Of a stretch of 64,000 bases of DNA, positions 54,618 through 63,718 are shown piece after piece. Within the stretch, counting starts at the first letter, position 1. Every line of letters starts with the position of its first letter. The notes beneath the pieces are model-generated. The model saw nothing but the letters and a program-made list of their open reading frames with translations, ran no database searches and was not told the origin of the DNA. The stretch is from Nocardia sp. alder85J (lineage in GTDB: Bacteria; Actinomycetota; Actinomycetes; Mycobacteriales; Mycobacteriaceae). The stretch is taken from positions 558,001 through 622,000 of the forward strand of contig NZ_JAIUCZ020000003.1 in the NCBI RefSeq assembly GCF_020176955.2, read 5' to 3'. Made by a program: the position numbers and the translations under genes.

Positions 54618-55625
54618 ATGAGATTCGCATTAGCTCCCGAACAACGGGATTTCGCCGGCAGCCTGCGCAAGATCTGCGAGACCGCGGGCACCCCGAATAT
54701 CGTCCGGACCTGGAGCGGCGGTGATCACCGCGGCGGCCGCGGCCTGATCCGCCAGCTGGCGGGGGCGGGCGCGCTGGGCCTGGTGGTCGACGAGCGGTAC
54801 GGCGGTTTCGGGGCCACGCCGGTGGATCTGGTGGTGGCGTTCATCGAACTCGGCCGGGCCGCGGCGCCCGGCCCGCTGGTGGAGACGGCGGCGGTGATTC
54901 CCGTACTGCTGCAAGCGCTTCCGGATCCGGGGCCGGCGCAGCGCTGGCTGCCCGCGCTGGCCGAGGGCACCGTGCTGGGCACGATCGCCCCGGCCACCGG
55001 CACCCCGGCGCTGGACGCCGACACGGCCGAGGTGGTGCTGACCGTCGACGGCGATCGGCTGTCGGCCGCGCATCGGGTCGGCCCGATCCGCTCGGTCGAC
55101 GCCGCCCGCCGCCTGTTCTCGCTGGCCGCCGACGAGACGGTGGCCGAGGGCGAGGCGGTGCGGGCCGCGGCCGCCGCGGGCTTCGACGCGGGTGCGCTGG
55201 CCGTCGCGGCGCAGACGCTCGGCGCGGGCCGCGCGCTGCTGGACACCAGCGTGGCCTACGTGAAGCAACGGCGGCAGTTCGGCAAGCCGATCGGGCAGTA
55301 TCAGGCGGTCAAACACCACCTGGCGAATGTGCTGATCGGGCTGGAAATGGCGGAGCCGCTGCTCTATCGGGCAGCGCTCACCGTGGCCGAGGACGGCGAT
55401 CCGGCGATCCGGGCCCGGGACGTGTCGGCGGCCAAGGTGGCCTGCGCCGAGGCCGCGCATCGCGCCGCCCGCACCGCGTTGCAGGTGCACGGCGCCATCG
55501 GCTACACCGCCGAATTCGATCTGTCGCTGTGGCTGACGAAGGTGATGGCGTTGCGAACAGCGTGGGGCACAGCCGATTTCCATCGCGGCCGGGTCGCGGC
55601 GGCGCTGCGGGCGGAGCAGTCGTGA
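54618..55625 (+). CDS. fadE32: Acyl-CoA dehydrogenase FadE32
   Basis: 335 residues. Short ACAD with RYGGFGATPVDLVVAF, VKQRRQFGKPIGQYQAVKHHLA and VHGAIGYTAEFDLSLWL. The N-terminal half is reduced, like the partner subunits of heteromeric steroid ACADs. Stop overlaps the fadE33 GTG (55622-55625). Operates in C/D-ring remnant beta-oxidation together with neighbours; exact pairing is inferred. Confidence 0.88.
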   Translation: MRFALAPEQRDFAGSLRKICETAGTPNIVRTWSGGDHRGGRGLIRQLAGAGALGLVVDERYGGFGATPVDLVVAFIELGRAAAPGPLVETAAVIPVLLQALPDPGPAQRWLPALAEGTVLGTIAPATGTPALDADTAEVVLTVDGDRLSAAHRVGPIRSVDAARRLFSLAADETVAEGEAVRAAAAAGFDAGALAVAAQTLGAGRALLDTSVAYVKQRRQFGKPIGQYQAVKHHLANVLIGLEMAEPLLYRAALTVAEDGDPAIRARDVSAAKVACAEAAHRAARTALQVHGAIGYTAEFDLSLWLTKVMALRTAWGTADFHRGRVAAALRAEQS

Positions 55626-56680
55626 GCACCGTGGCCGAACGCCGGGAACTGGCCGATACGGTGCGCGCGGCCCTGGCCCGGCACGGCGATCGCGAGGCGC
55701 TGCGGCGCGCGATCGACGGCGGCGCCGGTTACGACGAACGCCTGTGGCGACTGCTGTGCGAGCAGGTCGGCGTGGCGGCGCTGGCCGTGCCCGAGGAGTA
55801 CGGCGGCATCGGCGCGGGCCTGGCCGAGGCGCTGATCGTGGTGGAGGAACTGGGCCGCACCCTGCACGCGCCGCCGATGCTCGGTTCGGCGGTGCTCGGC
55901 GCGCAGGCCCTGCTGCTGTCCGGCGACGCCGAGGCGTGCGCCCGGCTGCTGCCGGAGGTCGCCGAGGGGGCCCGCACCCTCGCGGTGTGCTGGGCGGGAC
56001 CGGACGGCTGGGACGGCTTCGGGGTCCGCGCCGAGGACGGAAAGCTCAGCGGCACCGCGCATTACGTACTCGACGGTGGCGCCGCCGCGACGCTGATCGT
56101 GCTCACCACCACCGGGCTGTACGAAATCGACGCCACCGCACCGGAAGTCACCCGCACGCCGACCGCCGCGATGGACGTCACCCGGCGGCTGTCCGAGGTC
56201 ACCTTCGCGGCGGCTCCCGCCCGCGCCCTGGCCGGCGACGCCACGGCGGTGGCGGCCCGGCTGCGCGACATCGCCTGGGCCGCACTGGCCGCCGAGCAGG
56301 TGGGCGCGGCCGACCGGTGCCTGGCGGCGACCGTCGAGTACACCGGATCCCGGGTGCAGTTCGGCCGCCCGATCGGCAGCTTCCAGGCGCTGAAGCATCG
56401 GATGGCGGACATGTACGTGCTGGTGGAGTCCGCGCGTTCGGTGGCCTGGTCCGCCATCGCGGCGCTGGACGATACCGCCGCGGACGACGCGGCGCTCGAG
56501 GTCGCGGCCGCGCGGATCCACTGCACCCGGTCCTTCCAGGCGGTGGCCGGGGAGATGATCCAGTTGCACGGCGGCATCGCCATCACCTGGGAGCACGACG
56601 CGCACCTCTACTTCAAGCGTGCGCACGCCGACGCCCACCTGTTCGGCGCCCCGGCCCGGCCCCTGGCCCGACCGGCCTGA
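55622..56680 (+). CDS. fadE33: Acyl-CoA dehydrogenase FadE33
   Basis: 352 residues, GTG overlapping the fadE32 stop. ACAD C-terminal motif VEYTGSRVQFGRPIGSFQALKH and LHGGIAITWEHDAHLYFKR; N-terminal PEEYGGIGAGLAEAL. Tight coupling to fadE32 suggests a heteromeric enzyme of FadE31-33 type. Last gene of the operon, followed by an intrinsic terminator. Confidence 0.88.
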   Translation: MSTVAERRELADTVRAALARHGDREALRRAIDGGAGYDERLWRLLCEQVGVAALAVPEEYGGIGAGLAEALIVVEELGRTLHAPPMLGSAVLGAQALLLSGDAEACARLLPEVAEGARTLAVCWAGPDGWDGFGVRAEDGKLSGTAHYVLDGGAAATLIVLTTTGLYEIDATAPEVTRTPTAAMDVTRRLSEVTFAAAPARALAGDATAVAARLRDIAWAALAAEQVGAADRCLAATVEYTGSRVQFGRPIGSFQALKHRMADMYVLVESARSVAWSAIAALDDTAADDAALEVAAARIHCTRSFQAVAGEMIQLHGGIAITWEHDAHLYFKRAHADAHLFGAPARPLARPA

Positions 56681-56694
56681 TCCGGAACCTCCGA

Positions 56695-56727
56695 CCGCCC
56701 GCACGGCCCGCCGTGGGGGCGGTTTTT
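56695..56727 (+). terminator. Intrinsic terminator of the fadD3-fadE33 operon
   Basis: Stem 56695-56707 with 56710-56722 (one G-G mismatch) followed by TTTTT at 56723-56727. It lies 15 bp after the fadE33 stop. Confidence 0.88.
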
Positions 56728-56777
56728 CGTGGCATCCGCCGGATTGCCCCTGGACAGTGACCCAGCTCACCAGAAAA

Positions 56778-56794
56778 ATAGTTAGGGAAACTAT
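56778..56794. promoter_or_regulatory. MarR-type operator in an AT-rich promoter
   Basis: ATAGTT-AGGGA-AACTAT, a perfect 6-bp inverted repeat with 5-bp spacer in an AT-rich stretch. A further ATAGTTAG half lies at 56803-56810. It sits 36 bp before the MarR GTG. Confidence 0.72.
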
Positions 56795-56829
56795 GTAAAT
56801 AGATAGTTAGTGTAGGTAAAGTAATCCGG

Positions 56830-57285
56830 GTGCAGCCGAACCAGGCGGAGGGATCCGCTCCCACCGCCGAGGCCCAGAGCCATCTGGTCGACATCGCAGT
56901 CACCCTCGGCCGACTGGTCCGCGTGGTCCGATCACTCGAGGAACTGCCGCCCGCGACCTTGCGGGCGCTGTCGATGCTGGACGAGCGGCGAGCGCTGCGG
57001 ATCAGCGAATTCGCCCGTCTCGACGGCTGTTCCCAGCCGACGGCAACGGCGCTGATCGGCCGGCTGGCAGCCGAGGGCCTCGTCAGCCGCACCAAGGATC
57101 CCGGCGACTCCAGAGCCGTGGTCGTCGAGTTGACCCCGGCGGGACGCGACTGCCTGAACGCGTCCCGCCGTGCGGTCGGCACCACCCTGGCAGCCCGGCT
57201 GCCCTCCTTCGGCACCGATCGGCTGGCCCGGCTGCGCGCCGAGCTGACCGAACTGCTCGGGGAACTGAAAAACACTGCGCCATAA
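56830..57285 (+). CDS. MarR-family regulator
   Basis: 151 residues, GTG start. Winged helix region ISEFARLDGCSQPTATALIGRLAAEGLV with wing SRTKDPGDSRAVVVELTPAG. Precedes and probably controls the MFS gene 36 bp downstream on the same strand. The inverted repeat at 56778 is its likely operator. Confidence 0.85.
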   Translation: MQPNQAEGSAPTAEAQSHLVDIAVTLGRLVRVVRSLEELPPATLRALSMLDERRALRISEFARLDGCSQPTATALIGRLAAEGLVSRTKDPGDSRAVVVELTPAGRDCLNASRRAVGTTLAARLPSFGTDRLARLRAELTELLGELKNTAP

Positions 57286-57321
57286 CGTCGTCAACCCCAG
57301 GAACGTTCACACCAGGAACCG

Positions 57322-58578
57322 ATGATGAGTACAACCCTGTCTCCCGCCGCCGATGCTGCGGTGCGCCCGAAATCCACCCAGCCCAAAGCCGTCTGGGCGG
57401 TCGCCTTCGCCTCGGTGATCGCCTTCATGGGCATCGGACTGGTCGACCCGATCCTCAAACCGATCGGCGAGCAACTGCACGCCTCGCCCTCCCAGGTGAC
57501 ACTGCTGTTCACCAGCTACATGCTGGTCACCGGCGTGGCCATGCTGATCACCGGCGTGGTCTCCAGCCGGTTCGGGGCGAAGCGGACACTGCTGTCCGGC
57601 CTGGCGATCATCGTGGTGTTCGCGGCGCTGGCGGGCAGTTCCGGCAGTGTGGGCGAGATCGTCGGCTTCCGGGCCGGCTGGGGGCTGGGCAACGCGCTGT
57701 TCATCGCGACCGCGCTGGCCACCATCGTGGGCTCGGCCACCGGCGGCGTGGCGCGGGCCATCATCCTGTACGAGGCGGCGCTGGGCATCGGCATCGCGGC
57801 GGGCCCGCTGGTCGGCGGCTTCCTCGGCGGAATCAGCTGGCGCGCACCGTTCTTCGGCGTCTCGGTGCTGATGGCGGTGGCCTTCATCGCACTGATCGTG
57901 CTGCTGCCCGAAGCGCCGAAGCCCACTCACCACACCTCGATCATCGCGCCGTTCAAGGCGCTGCGCTTCCGGGGCCTGCTGCTGGTCAGCATCACCGCGC
58001 TGCTCTACAACTACGGCTTCTTCACGCTGCTGGCCTACACCCCGTTCCCGCTGAACATGGGCACCTACGCCATCGGCTTCATCTTCTTCGGCTGGGGCCT
58101 GCTGCTGGCGATCGCCTCGGTGTGGTTCGCGCCGCGCCTGCAACGCCGCTTCGGCACCGTGCCGACGATCGCGACCGCGCTCGCGCTGTTCGCCGCCGAC
58201 CTGGCCGTGATGGCGATCGGCGCGCACGACAAGCCTGTGCTCGTCGTGGGCACCGTGCTGGCCGGGCTGTTCCTCGGCGTCAACAACACGCTGATCACCG
58301 AGGCCGTGATGACCTCCGCGCCGGTGGAACGCTCCACCGCCTCGGCCGCCTACAGCTTCGTCCGCTTCGTCGGCGGCGCCGCGGCGCCCTATCTGGCCGG
58401 CAAGCTCGGCGAGCACGCCACGGCGCTGCCGTTCTGGGTCGGCGCCGCCTGTACCGCGGTCGGCGTCGTGGTCTTCCTCGGCGGCCGCTCCGCACTGCAC
58501 ACCACCACCGACCACCACCACGATCCGGCGCCGCACAGCGTCGAGGAGGCCCAGGCGATCACCCTCGCCGACGACTGA
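57322..58578 (+). CDS. MFS transporter (12 helices, drug-exporter-like)
   Basis: 418 residues. Helix 1 AFASVIAFMGIGLVDPILKPIG and motif A-like SSRFGAKRTLLSG are typical of the DHA1 class. About 12 helices, with a His-rich cytoplasmic tail (TDHHHDPAPH). Transcribed with the MarR regulator; probable efflux pump. The His cluster near the C-terminus might bind metal, but this is only suggestive. Confidence 0.85.
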   Translation: MMSTTLSPAADAAVRPKSTQPKAVWAVAFASVIAFMGIGLVDPILKPIGEQLHASPSQVTLLFTSYMLVTGVAMLITGVVSSRFGAKRTLLSGLAIIVVFAALAGSSGSVGEIVGFRAGWGLGNALFIATALATIVGSATGGVARAIILYEAALGIGIAAGPLVGGFLGGISWRAPFFGVSVLMAVAFIALIVLLPEAPKPTHHTSIIAPFKALRFRGLLLVSITALLYNYGFFTLLAYTPFPLNMGTYAIGFIFFGWGLLLAIASVWFAPRLQRRFGTVPTIATALALFAADLAVMAIGAHDKPVLVVGTVLAGLFLGVNNTLITEAVMTSAPVERSTASAAYSFVRFVGGAAAPYLAGKLGEHATALPFWVGAACTAVGVVVFLGGRSALHTTTDHHHDPAPHSVEEAQAITLADD

Positions 58579-58589
58579 TTCCCGGTGGT

Positions 58590-58620
58590 ACGGGGCCCGG
58601 CACGATCTGCCGGGCCCCGT
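58590..58620 (+). terminator. 13-bp perfect hairpin after the MFS gene
   Basis: Stem 58590-58602 with 58608-58620, loop CGATC. No long T-run (CTCGTTCC follows). 11 bp after the stop. Confidence 0.75.
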
Positions 58621-58686
58621 CTCGTTCCGATCCCGTCATCTCGCGGTCGCCGCCGGTGTCACCGGTCGCGAGTACCTTCGGGGGGT

Positions 58687-59439
58687 ATGACCGATACGAA
58701 TCGTGGACGGATCCGTACCGAACCCGGTCATCGCCGGGTCCGCGCGTATGTCGAGGGCCGGCTGGTGGTCGACACCATCCGGCCGCTGCTGGTCTGGGAG
58801 GGGCCGCACTACCCCGCCTACTACTTCCCGATCGACGATGTGCACGCCCGGCTGGAGCCCAGCGGCGCGAGCAAGCACTCGCCCAGCCGCGGCGAGGGCG
58901 TCGTGCACCATGTGGTCGTGGACGGCATCACCAGAGCCGATGCCGCACTGCGCTATCCGGAGTCGCCGATTCCCGAGCTGCGGGAAGTGGTTCGGCTGGA
59001 CTGGAATTCGATGGACGACTGGTTCGAGGAGGACGAGCCCGTCTACACCCACCCGCGCGACCCGTACCACCGCATCGACATCCTGGCCAGTTCCCGGCAG
59101 GTGCGGGTGGAGATCGCGGGTCAGGTGGTCGCCGAGTCGCGGTCGCCGCGCATCCTCTTCGAAACCGGTTTGCCGCCACGGTATTACCTGCCGCTCACCG
59201 ATGTCCGGACCGATCTGCTGACCCCGTCGCCGACCCGTACCGGCTGCCCGTACAAGGGCACCGCCGAGTACTACACGGTGCGGGTGGACGGCGTCGAGCA
59301 TCCGGATCTGGTGTGGCTGTACCGGACGCCGCTGCCGGAGAGCCAGAAGATCGCCGGGCTCGCCTGTTTCTACAACGAGAAGGTCGACCTGTACATCGAC
59401 GACGTGCGGCAGGACCGGCCGAAGACGCAGTTCAGTTGA
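58687..59439 (+). CDS. Tandem DUF427 protein
   Basis: 250 residues, ATG at 58687. Two DUF427 domains, about residues 15-115 and 130-240. Compare VRAYVEGRLVVDTIRPLLVWE with VRVEIAGQVVAESRSPRILFE, and YYFPIDDVHARLEPS with YYLPLTDVRTDLLTPS. Small beta-rich domain of unknown function, common in actinomycetes. Tail-to-tail overlap of 8 bp with the sirtuin gene. Confidence 0.85.
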   Translation: MTDTNRGRIRTEPGHRRVRAYVEGRLVVDTIRPLLVWEGPHYPAYYFPIDDVHARLEPSGASKHSPSRGEGVVHHVVVDGITRADAALRYPESPIPELREVVRLDWNSMDDWFEEDEPVYTHPRDPYHRIDILASSRQVRVEIAGQVVAESRSPRILFETGLPPRYYLPLTDVRTDLLTPSPTRTGCPYKGTAEYYTVRVDGVEHPDLVWLYRTPLPESQKIAGLACFYNEKVDLYIDDVRQDRPKTQFS

Positions 59440-60184
59440 GCGCCGGCGGTGCGAGCAGTTCGGCCACCAGCCGCGGCAGGGCGGTCCCGATCCGCTCGCG
59501 GATCACCTCGGTGGCGTAGGGGTCGTACGGGGTCGGTTCGGCGTTGACGACGATCAGGTCGGCGCCGTTCCCGGCCGCGACCGCGCACATCGAGGCGGCC
59601 GGTTCCACCTGCAACGAGGTGCCGATCGCGAGGAAGATCGTGCTGCGGGCCGCGATCCGCTCCGCTGTCTGCACCGAATCCGCGTCCATCGCCCGGCCGA
59701 ACATGATCGTCGCGGATTTCAGGATGCCGTCGCAGTGCGGGCAGGGCGGATCGGGCTCACCGGCGGCGACCCGATCCAGGGTGGCGGCCATGGTCGCGGT
59801 GTAGTCGCAGTCGACGCACACCACCTCGAACATGTTGCCGTGGATCTCCACCACCCGATCCGCGGGTGTCCCGGCGCGCTGGTGCAGGCGGTCGATGTTC
59901 TGGGTGACGATCGAGACGTCCCGGGTCTCGCCGAGCCGCACCAGCGCGCGATGCGCGTCGTTGGGCTCGGCCTGCCAGGCGGGATTGTCCCGGCGGGCCA
60001 GCCAGGAGCGCTGCCGCAGTTCGGGATCGGCCAGGTAGCTGCCGTAGGTGGACAGCAGTTCCGCAATGGGATCCTTGGTCCACACCCCGCGCGGGCCACG
60101 GAAATCCGGAATGCCGGAATCGGTGGAGATCCCCGCCCCGGTGAGCACGCCGATCGGTCCGGGCCGCTGCCGCCACTGCGTCAT
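59432..60184 (-). CDS. cobB: Sirtuin NAD-dependent protein deacylase
   Basis: 250 residues from the ATG at 60184; an ATG at 60208 is equally possible since no ribosome site is clear. GVLTGAGISTDSGIPDFRG, TQNIDRLH, catalytic His115 in EIHGNMFE, and a zinc site Cys123-Cys126 / Cys148-Cys151 (CVDC, CPHC). It removes acyl groups from lysines and can control acyl-CoA synthetases. That is a plausible link to the many CoA ligases here, but it is not shown by the sequence. Confidence 0.9.
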   Translation of the reverse strand: MTQWRQRPGPIGVLTGAGISTDSGIPDFRGPRGVWTKDPIAELLSTYGSYLADPELRQRSWLARRDNPAWQAEPNDAHRALVRLGETRDVSIVTQNIDRLHQRAGTPADRVVEIHGNMFEVVCVDCDYTATMAATLDRVAAGEPDPPCPHCDGILKSATIMFGRAMDADSVQTAERIAARSTIFLAIGTSLQVEPAASMCAVAAGNGADLIVVNAEPTPYDPYATEVIRERIGTALPRLVAELLAPPALN

Positions 60185-60246
60185 GATCACCAGGGTACGA
60201 CCGAGCATCCGGCGAGGGCCACGGCGGCGATTGCTACGCTCAGCGG

Positions 60247-60864
60247 ATGTCGAGCCAGCCGCGGGTGACCAGGCGCCGCGCCGAAACCCGGCAGCGCCTG
60301 CTGGACGCGGCCTTCGACGCTTTCGCCGACGAGGGTTTCGGGCGCTGTACGGTCGAGCAGATCTGCGAGCGTGCGGGTTTCACCCGCGGTGCTTTCTACT
60401 CCAATTTCACCTCCCTGGAGGAACTGTTCCTGGCCATGTGGGAACAGCGCTCCGAGCTGTTGCTGCAAGAGGTCACGGCGGTGCTCGCCGACGACGCGGT
60501 CGAGGCCATGACCGATCTGCGCACCGGCGTGGAGCTGGTGCTGCGCGCGGTTCCGGTGGACGACCAGTGGTTCCGCATCACCTTCGAATTCACCGCGCAC
60601 GCCCTGCGCAATCCGGCGCTGCGCCGGGTGGTGGCGGCCCGCGAGGACGCGATCGTGGCCGCGCTGCTGCCGGTGGTGGAGAAGCTGCTGGCCCGGGTCG
60701 GCCGGCTCGTCACCGACCCGGTGGCGCTGGGCCGCGCCCTGGTCGCCGTGCACGACGGTACCGCGGCGCAATGCCTGCTGGAGCCCTACGACGTGACCGC
60801 ATGGGACCGCCGGGTCGACCTGTTCACCCTGGTGGTGCTGGCTTACAGCGACGAGACGCGATGA
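60247..60864 (+). CDS. TetR-family regulator
   Basis: 205 residues. N-terminal helix-turn-helix CTVEQICERAGFTRGAFYSNFTSLEELF, then a helical ligand domain. Divergent from the sirtuin gene with 62 bp between starts, and its stop overlaps the hydrolase ATG (60861-60864). It likely regulates the downstream hydrolase. Confidence 0.87.
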   Translation: MSSQPRVTRRRAETRQRLLDAAFDAFADEGFGRCTVEQICERAGFTRGAFYSNFTSLEELFLAMWEQRSELLLQEVTAVLADDAVEAMTDLRTGVELVLRAVPVDDQWFRITFEFTAHALRNPALRRVVAAREDAIVAALLPVVEKLLARVGRLVTDPVALGRALVAVHDGTAAQCLLEPYDVTAWDRRVDLFTLVVLAYSDETR

Positions 60865-61682
60865 GCGGTAGGCGGTTCGGCGGCCTCGGCGAAGCAGGGT
60901 TGCATATCGTCGACGAGGGTGCCCCGGCCGCGAAACCCCTTGTGCTGCTGCACGGTTTCGGCGGGTCACTGCACTGGTACGCGCGGGTGGCGCCACTGCT
61001 GGCCGGCCGCTTCCGGGTGATCCGGCCGGATCTGCGCGGCCACGGCGGCACCGGCGGCCATCACGATCTCGACGCCCCGGCGCAGGGCCGCGCGATCGCC
61101 GCGCTGCTGGATGCGCTGGAGCTGGACGACGTCACCGTGGCCGGGCATTCGTTCGGCGCGGATGTCGCGCTCGCGGCCGCCGGCCAGTCGGGCCGGGTGC
61201 GCTGGATCGTGCTGATCGATCAGGCGCCGGACTACCGCGACGCCCGCTTCCCGGTCGGCAACGGCCTGCTCGCCGCGCCGGGGCTCGGTCCGCTGCTGCA
61301 CCGGGCGGCGCTGCCGCCGTTCGTGCGACTGGGCCTGCGTTACGGTGCCGCACCGGGTTTCGACCTCCGCACCGCCTTCGACGATCCGGATCAGGGTGTC
61401 CGGGACTATCGCGCGATGAGCCCGCACATGCCCCGCGTCGTCCTCGTGGACCGGCGCCGGCGGCTCGCGGTCAACCCGCTGGATGCCCAGTTGCGCGCGC
61501 TGGGCCTGCCCACCCTGGTGCTGCACGGCAGCCACGACCGTTTCTACGACTGCGCCACCACCGCGGCCCGGTACCGTGCCACCGGTGCCAGGGTCGAAAT
61601 CATCGACGGCGCGGGGCATTCCCCGAATATCGAGCGCCCGGCGGCGGTCGCCGACCTGATCGCCGGCTTCCTCGGTCGCTGA
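60861..61682 (+). CDS. Alpha/beta hydrolase
   Basis: 273 residues, ATG overlapping the TetR stop. Nucleophile elbow GHSFG with Ser97, oxyanion region LLHGFGGSLHWY, Asp in LVLHGSHDRF and His in DGAGHSPNIERP. A canonical esterase/hydrolase triad of the meta-cleavage or epoxide-hydrolase-like group. Substrate unknown; TetR-coupled. Confidence 0.87.
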   Translation: MSGRRFGGLGEAGLHIVDEGAPAAKPLVLLHGFGGSLHWYARVAPLLAGRFRVIRPDLRGHGGTGGHHDLDAPAQGRAIAALLDALELDDVTVAGHSFGADVALAAAGQSGRVRWIVLIDQAPDYRDARFPVGNGLLAAPGLGPLLHRAALPPFVRLGLRYGAAPGFDLRTAFDDPDQGVRDYRAMSPHMPRVVLVDRRRRLAVNPLDAQLRALGLPTLVLHGSHDRFYDCATTAARYRATGARVEIIDGAGHSPNIERPAAVADLIAGFLGR

Positions 61683-61731
61683 GCGCGGATATCGCGGGCC
61701 ACCTACGCTCGTGGCCCGCAGGGATGCCACG

Positions 61732-61896
61732 ATGTGCGGACTGTGCGCGTCCCGGGCGGGACGAGATGCCGGCGTGGCCACGAATTCGGGTGCGGCTGTG
61801 CGGCTTTTCGCAGAAAAGGGTGCGGCTGTGTGCAAGGGGTGCGAGGCAGCCGAGGACATTGCACGGATCCGGCGCGCTACGGGACGATCTTCGTAA
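61732..61896 (+). CDS. Possible small CxxC protein
   Basis: 54 residues from ATG at 61732 with AGGG about nine bases upstream. It has two CxxC pairs, Cys2-Cys5 (CGLC) and Cys34-Cys37 (CKGC), spaced like a small zinc ribbon. A 13-bp direct repeat (61788-61800 and 61818-61830) falls in the coding frame between the pairs. It ends 22 bp before the cupin start. Could be a chance open frame; there is no family match I recognise. Confidence 0.35.
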   Translation: MCGLCASRAGRDAGVATNSGAAVRLFAEKGAAVCKGCEAAEDIARIRRATGRSS

Positions 61897-61918
61897 GCGC
61901 GACGGAGTGGAGCAAGAC

Positions 61919-62326
61919 ATGGATGAGCGGCCCGAATTGGCGACAGTGCTGGATATGCAACCGCATCCGGAGGGCGGCTGGTATCGCGAAACCTGGCGTA
62001 GTCCAGTGGAATTCACACCTTCCGGGTACGACGGCACGCGCACGGCCGCCACCGCGATCCACTTCCTGTTGCTGCCGGGGGAACAGTCCGCACCCCATAC
62101 GGTCCGCTCGGACGAATTGTGGATGTGGCAGCGCGGCGGGCCGCTGCTGCTGAACATCGAAGGCGAGGAGATCCTGCTCGGACCCGATGTGGAGCACGGG
62201 CAGCTGTTGCAGGCCGTGGTCCCGGGTGGGGTCAGCCAGGCGGCTCGCCCCGCCGGTGACGAGTACGTGCTGGTCAGCTGCGTGGTCTCGCCGGGCTTCG
62301 ATTTCGCGGACTTCCGGCTGGATTGA
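61919..62326 (+). CDS. Cupin DUF985 protein
   Basis: 135 residues from ATG at 61919 (MDERPELATVLDMQPHPEGG). Single-domain DUF985/cupin_5: HPEGGWYRETWRS, TAIHFLLLPGEQSAPHTVRSDELWMW and GVSQAARPAGDEYVLVSCVVSPGFDFADF are the family signatures. A metal-binding beta-barrel is likely (His and Glu in the APHTVRSDELW stretch). Function unknown; sugar epimerase-like folds have been suggested for the family. Confidence 0.88.
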   Translation: MDERPELATVLDMQPHPEGGWYRETWRSPVEFTPSGYDGTRTAATAIHFLLLPGEQSAPHTVRSDELWMWQRGGPLLLNIEGEEILLGPDVEHGQLLQAVVPGGVSQAARPAGDEYVLVSCVVSPGFDFADFRLD

Positions 62327-62478
62327 CCGGCCCGCCAGCGGATGCGTCCGGGCCAGCTAGTGAGACGTACGGACAAAAAGTAGAGATTCGAGGCCATTCA
62401 TAGTCTTTCGAATCCTCCTTACTGTTGCTGTTGTTCGATCCGGCGACGTGCCGGACGACGAGGACGAAGGAGCTTACG

Positions 62479-63405
62479 ATGCGTGCGGTGATCCAGAAGA
62501 CCTTCGGCGGGCCCGAGGTGCTGGAGCTGGTCGAGGTCGACAAGCCGGCATTGCTGTCCGGTGAGGTGCTGGTCCGGGTCCACGCCAGTGGAATCAATCC
62601 GGTCGATGTGGCGGTGCGGTCCGGGGCCTTCCCGATGCTCGGGCAGCCTCCGTTCATTCTCGGCTGGGACATCTCCGGAGTGGTCGAGGCGACCGGTCCC
62701 GGGGCGCGGTACGAGATCGGCGAGGAGGTGTACGGCCTGCCGTTCTTCCCTCGGGCCGCCGGCGGCTACGCGGAGTACGTGGCCGCACCGTCGCGGCAGT
62801 TCGCCCGGAAACCGCAGTCGCTGAGCCATGCCGAGGCCGCCGCACTGCCTCTCGCCGCTTTGACGGCCTGGCAAGGGCTGGTGGACCGGGTGAATGTCGG
62901 CCCCGGCGACCGGGTGCTGATCCATCGCGCCGCCGGTGGGGTGGGCCACCTGGCGGTGCAGATCGCCAAGGCGCGCGGGGCCTACGTCATCGCGCTGGCC
63001 AGTGCGGGTAAGCACGAATTCGTGCGGAGCCTGGGCGCGGACGAGGTGATCGACTACCGCACCACCGATTACACCGAGGTGGTCTCCGATGTCGACATCG
63101 TCCTCGACTCGGTCGCCGACGGCGAACGCGCGCTGCGCGTGCTGAAGCCGGGCGGCGTACTCGTCAGCGTCCTCGAACACACGAATCAGGAACTGGCGGT
63201 GACGATTCGCGCGGCGGGCCGCCGGTTCGTCGGAATCTCGGTCGAACCGGACTACGCGGCATTGGAGGCCATCGCGGACCTGGCCGACACCGGCCGCTTG
63301 CACCCCACCGTCGCCGCGACCCTCCCGCTGGCCGACGCCGGTAAAGCCCACGAACTGGTCGCCGCGGGCGACACCATCGGCAAGGTCGTCCTGACGGTCG
63401 ACTGA
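62479..63405 (+). CDS. NADP-dependent quinone-oxidoreductase-like enzyme
   Basis: 308 residues from ATG at 62479 with GAAGGAG upstream; an earlier ATG at 62425 precedes that site. Medium-chain dehydrogenase fold: GINPVDVAVRSGAF, GWDISGVVEATGPG, and the cofactor motif AAGGVGHLAVQIAK followed by GADEVIDYR. Lacks the zinc Cys ligands of alcohol dehydrogenases, so it belongs to the zeta-crystallin/quinone reductase group. Physiological electron acceptor unknown. Confidence 0.87.
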   Translation: MRAVIQKTFGGPEVLELVEVDKPALLSGEVLVRVHASGINPVDVAVRSGAFPMLGQPPFILGWDISGVVEATGPGARYEIGEEVYGLPFFPRAAGGYAEYVAAPSRQFARKPQSLSHAEAAALPLAALTAWQGLVDRVNVGPGDRVLIHRAAGGVGHLAVQIAKARGAYVIALASAGKHEFVRSLGADEVIDYRTTDYTEVVSDVDIVLDSVADGERALRVLKPGGVLVSVLEHTNQELAVTIRAAGRRFVGISVEPDYAALEAIADLADTGRLHPTVAATLPLADAGKAHELVAAGDTIGKVVLTVD

Positions 63406-63718
63406 CACCGCGGCCACGCCAGGTCAGGGGTTCGGCGAGCGCCGAACCACCGGGCCTGCCGACAGGGCGACCGGCCGCACCGCCGACCGCACCGGCAGAC
63501 AGCCGCCGACCACCGCGGCCACCGGCTGCCGCTACGGCACTCGACGGGCAGCGCCGGCAACAGCAAGTGGGCGGCCGACCAGATCAATCGACCGGCATCG
63601 TCACCACCACACGGGCACAAGCGGCCGACGGCAGAGCGGTCGACCGGCACGCACGGGTTTATGCATGATCGTAGGAGGCGGGGCCGGTGGTGCCGGTCCC
63701 GGCGGGAAGGAGGACGGT
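63406..63718. other. Intergenic region with a terminator hairpin
   Basis: 313 bases with no supported gene. A 9-bp perfect inverted repeat (GGTTCGGCG, 63429-63437, with CGCCGAACC, 63440-63448) follows the oxidoreductase gene and may terminate it. The rest is GC-rich; the ribosome site of the next gene is GAAGGAGG at 63706-63713. Confidence 0.55.
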
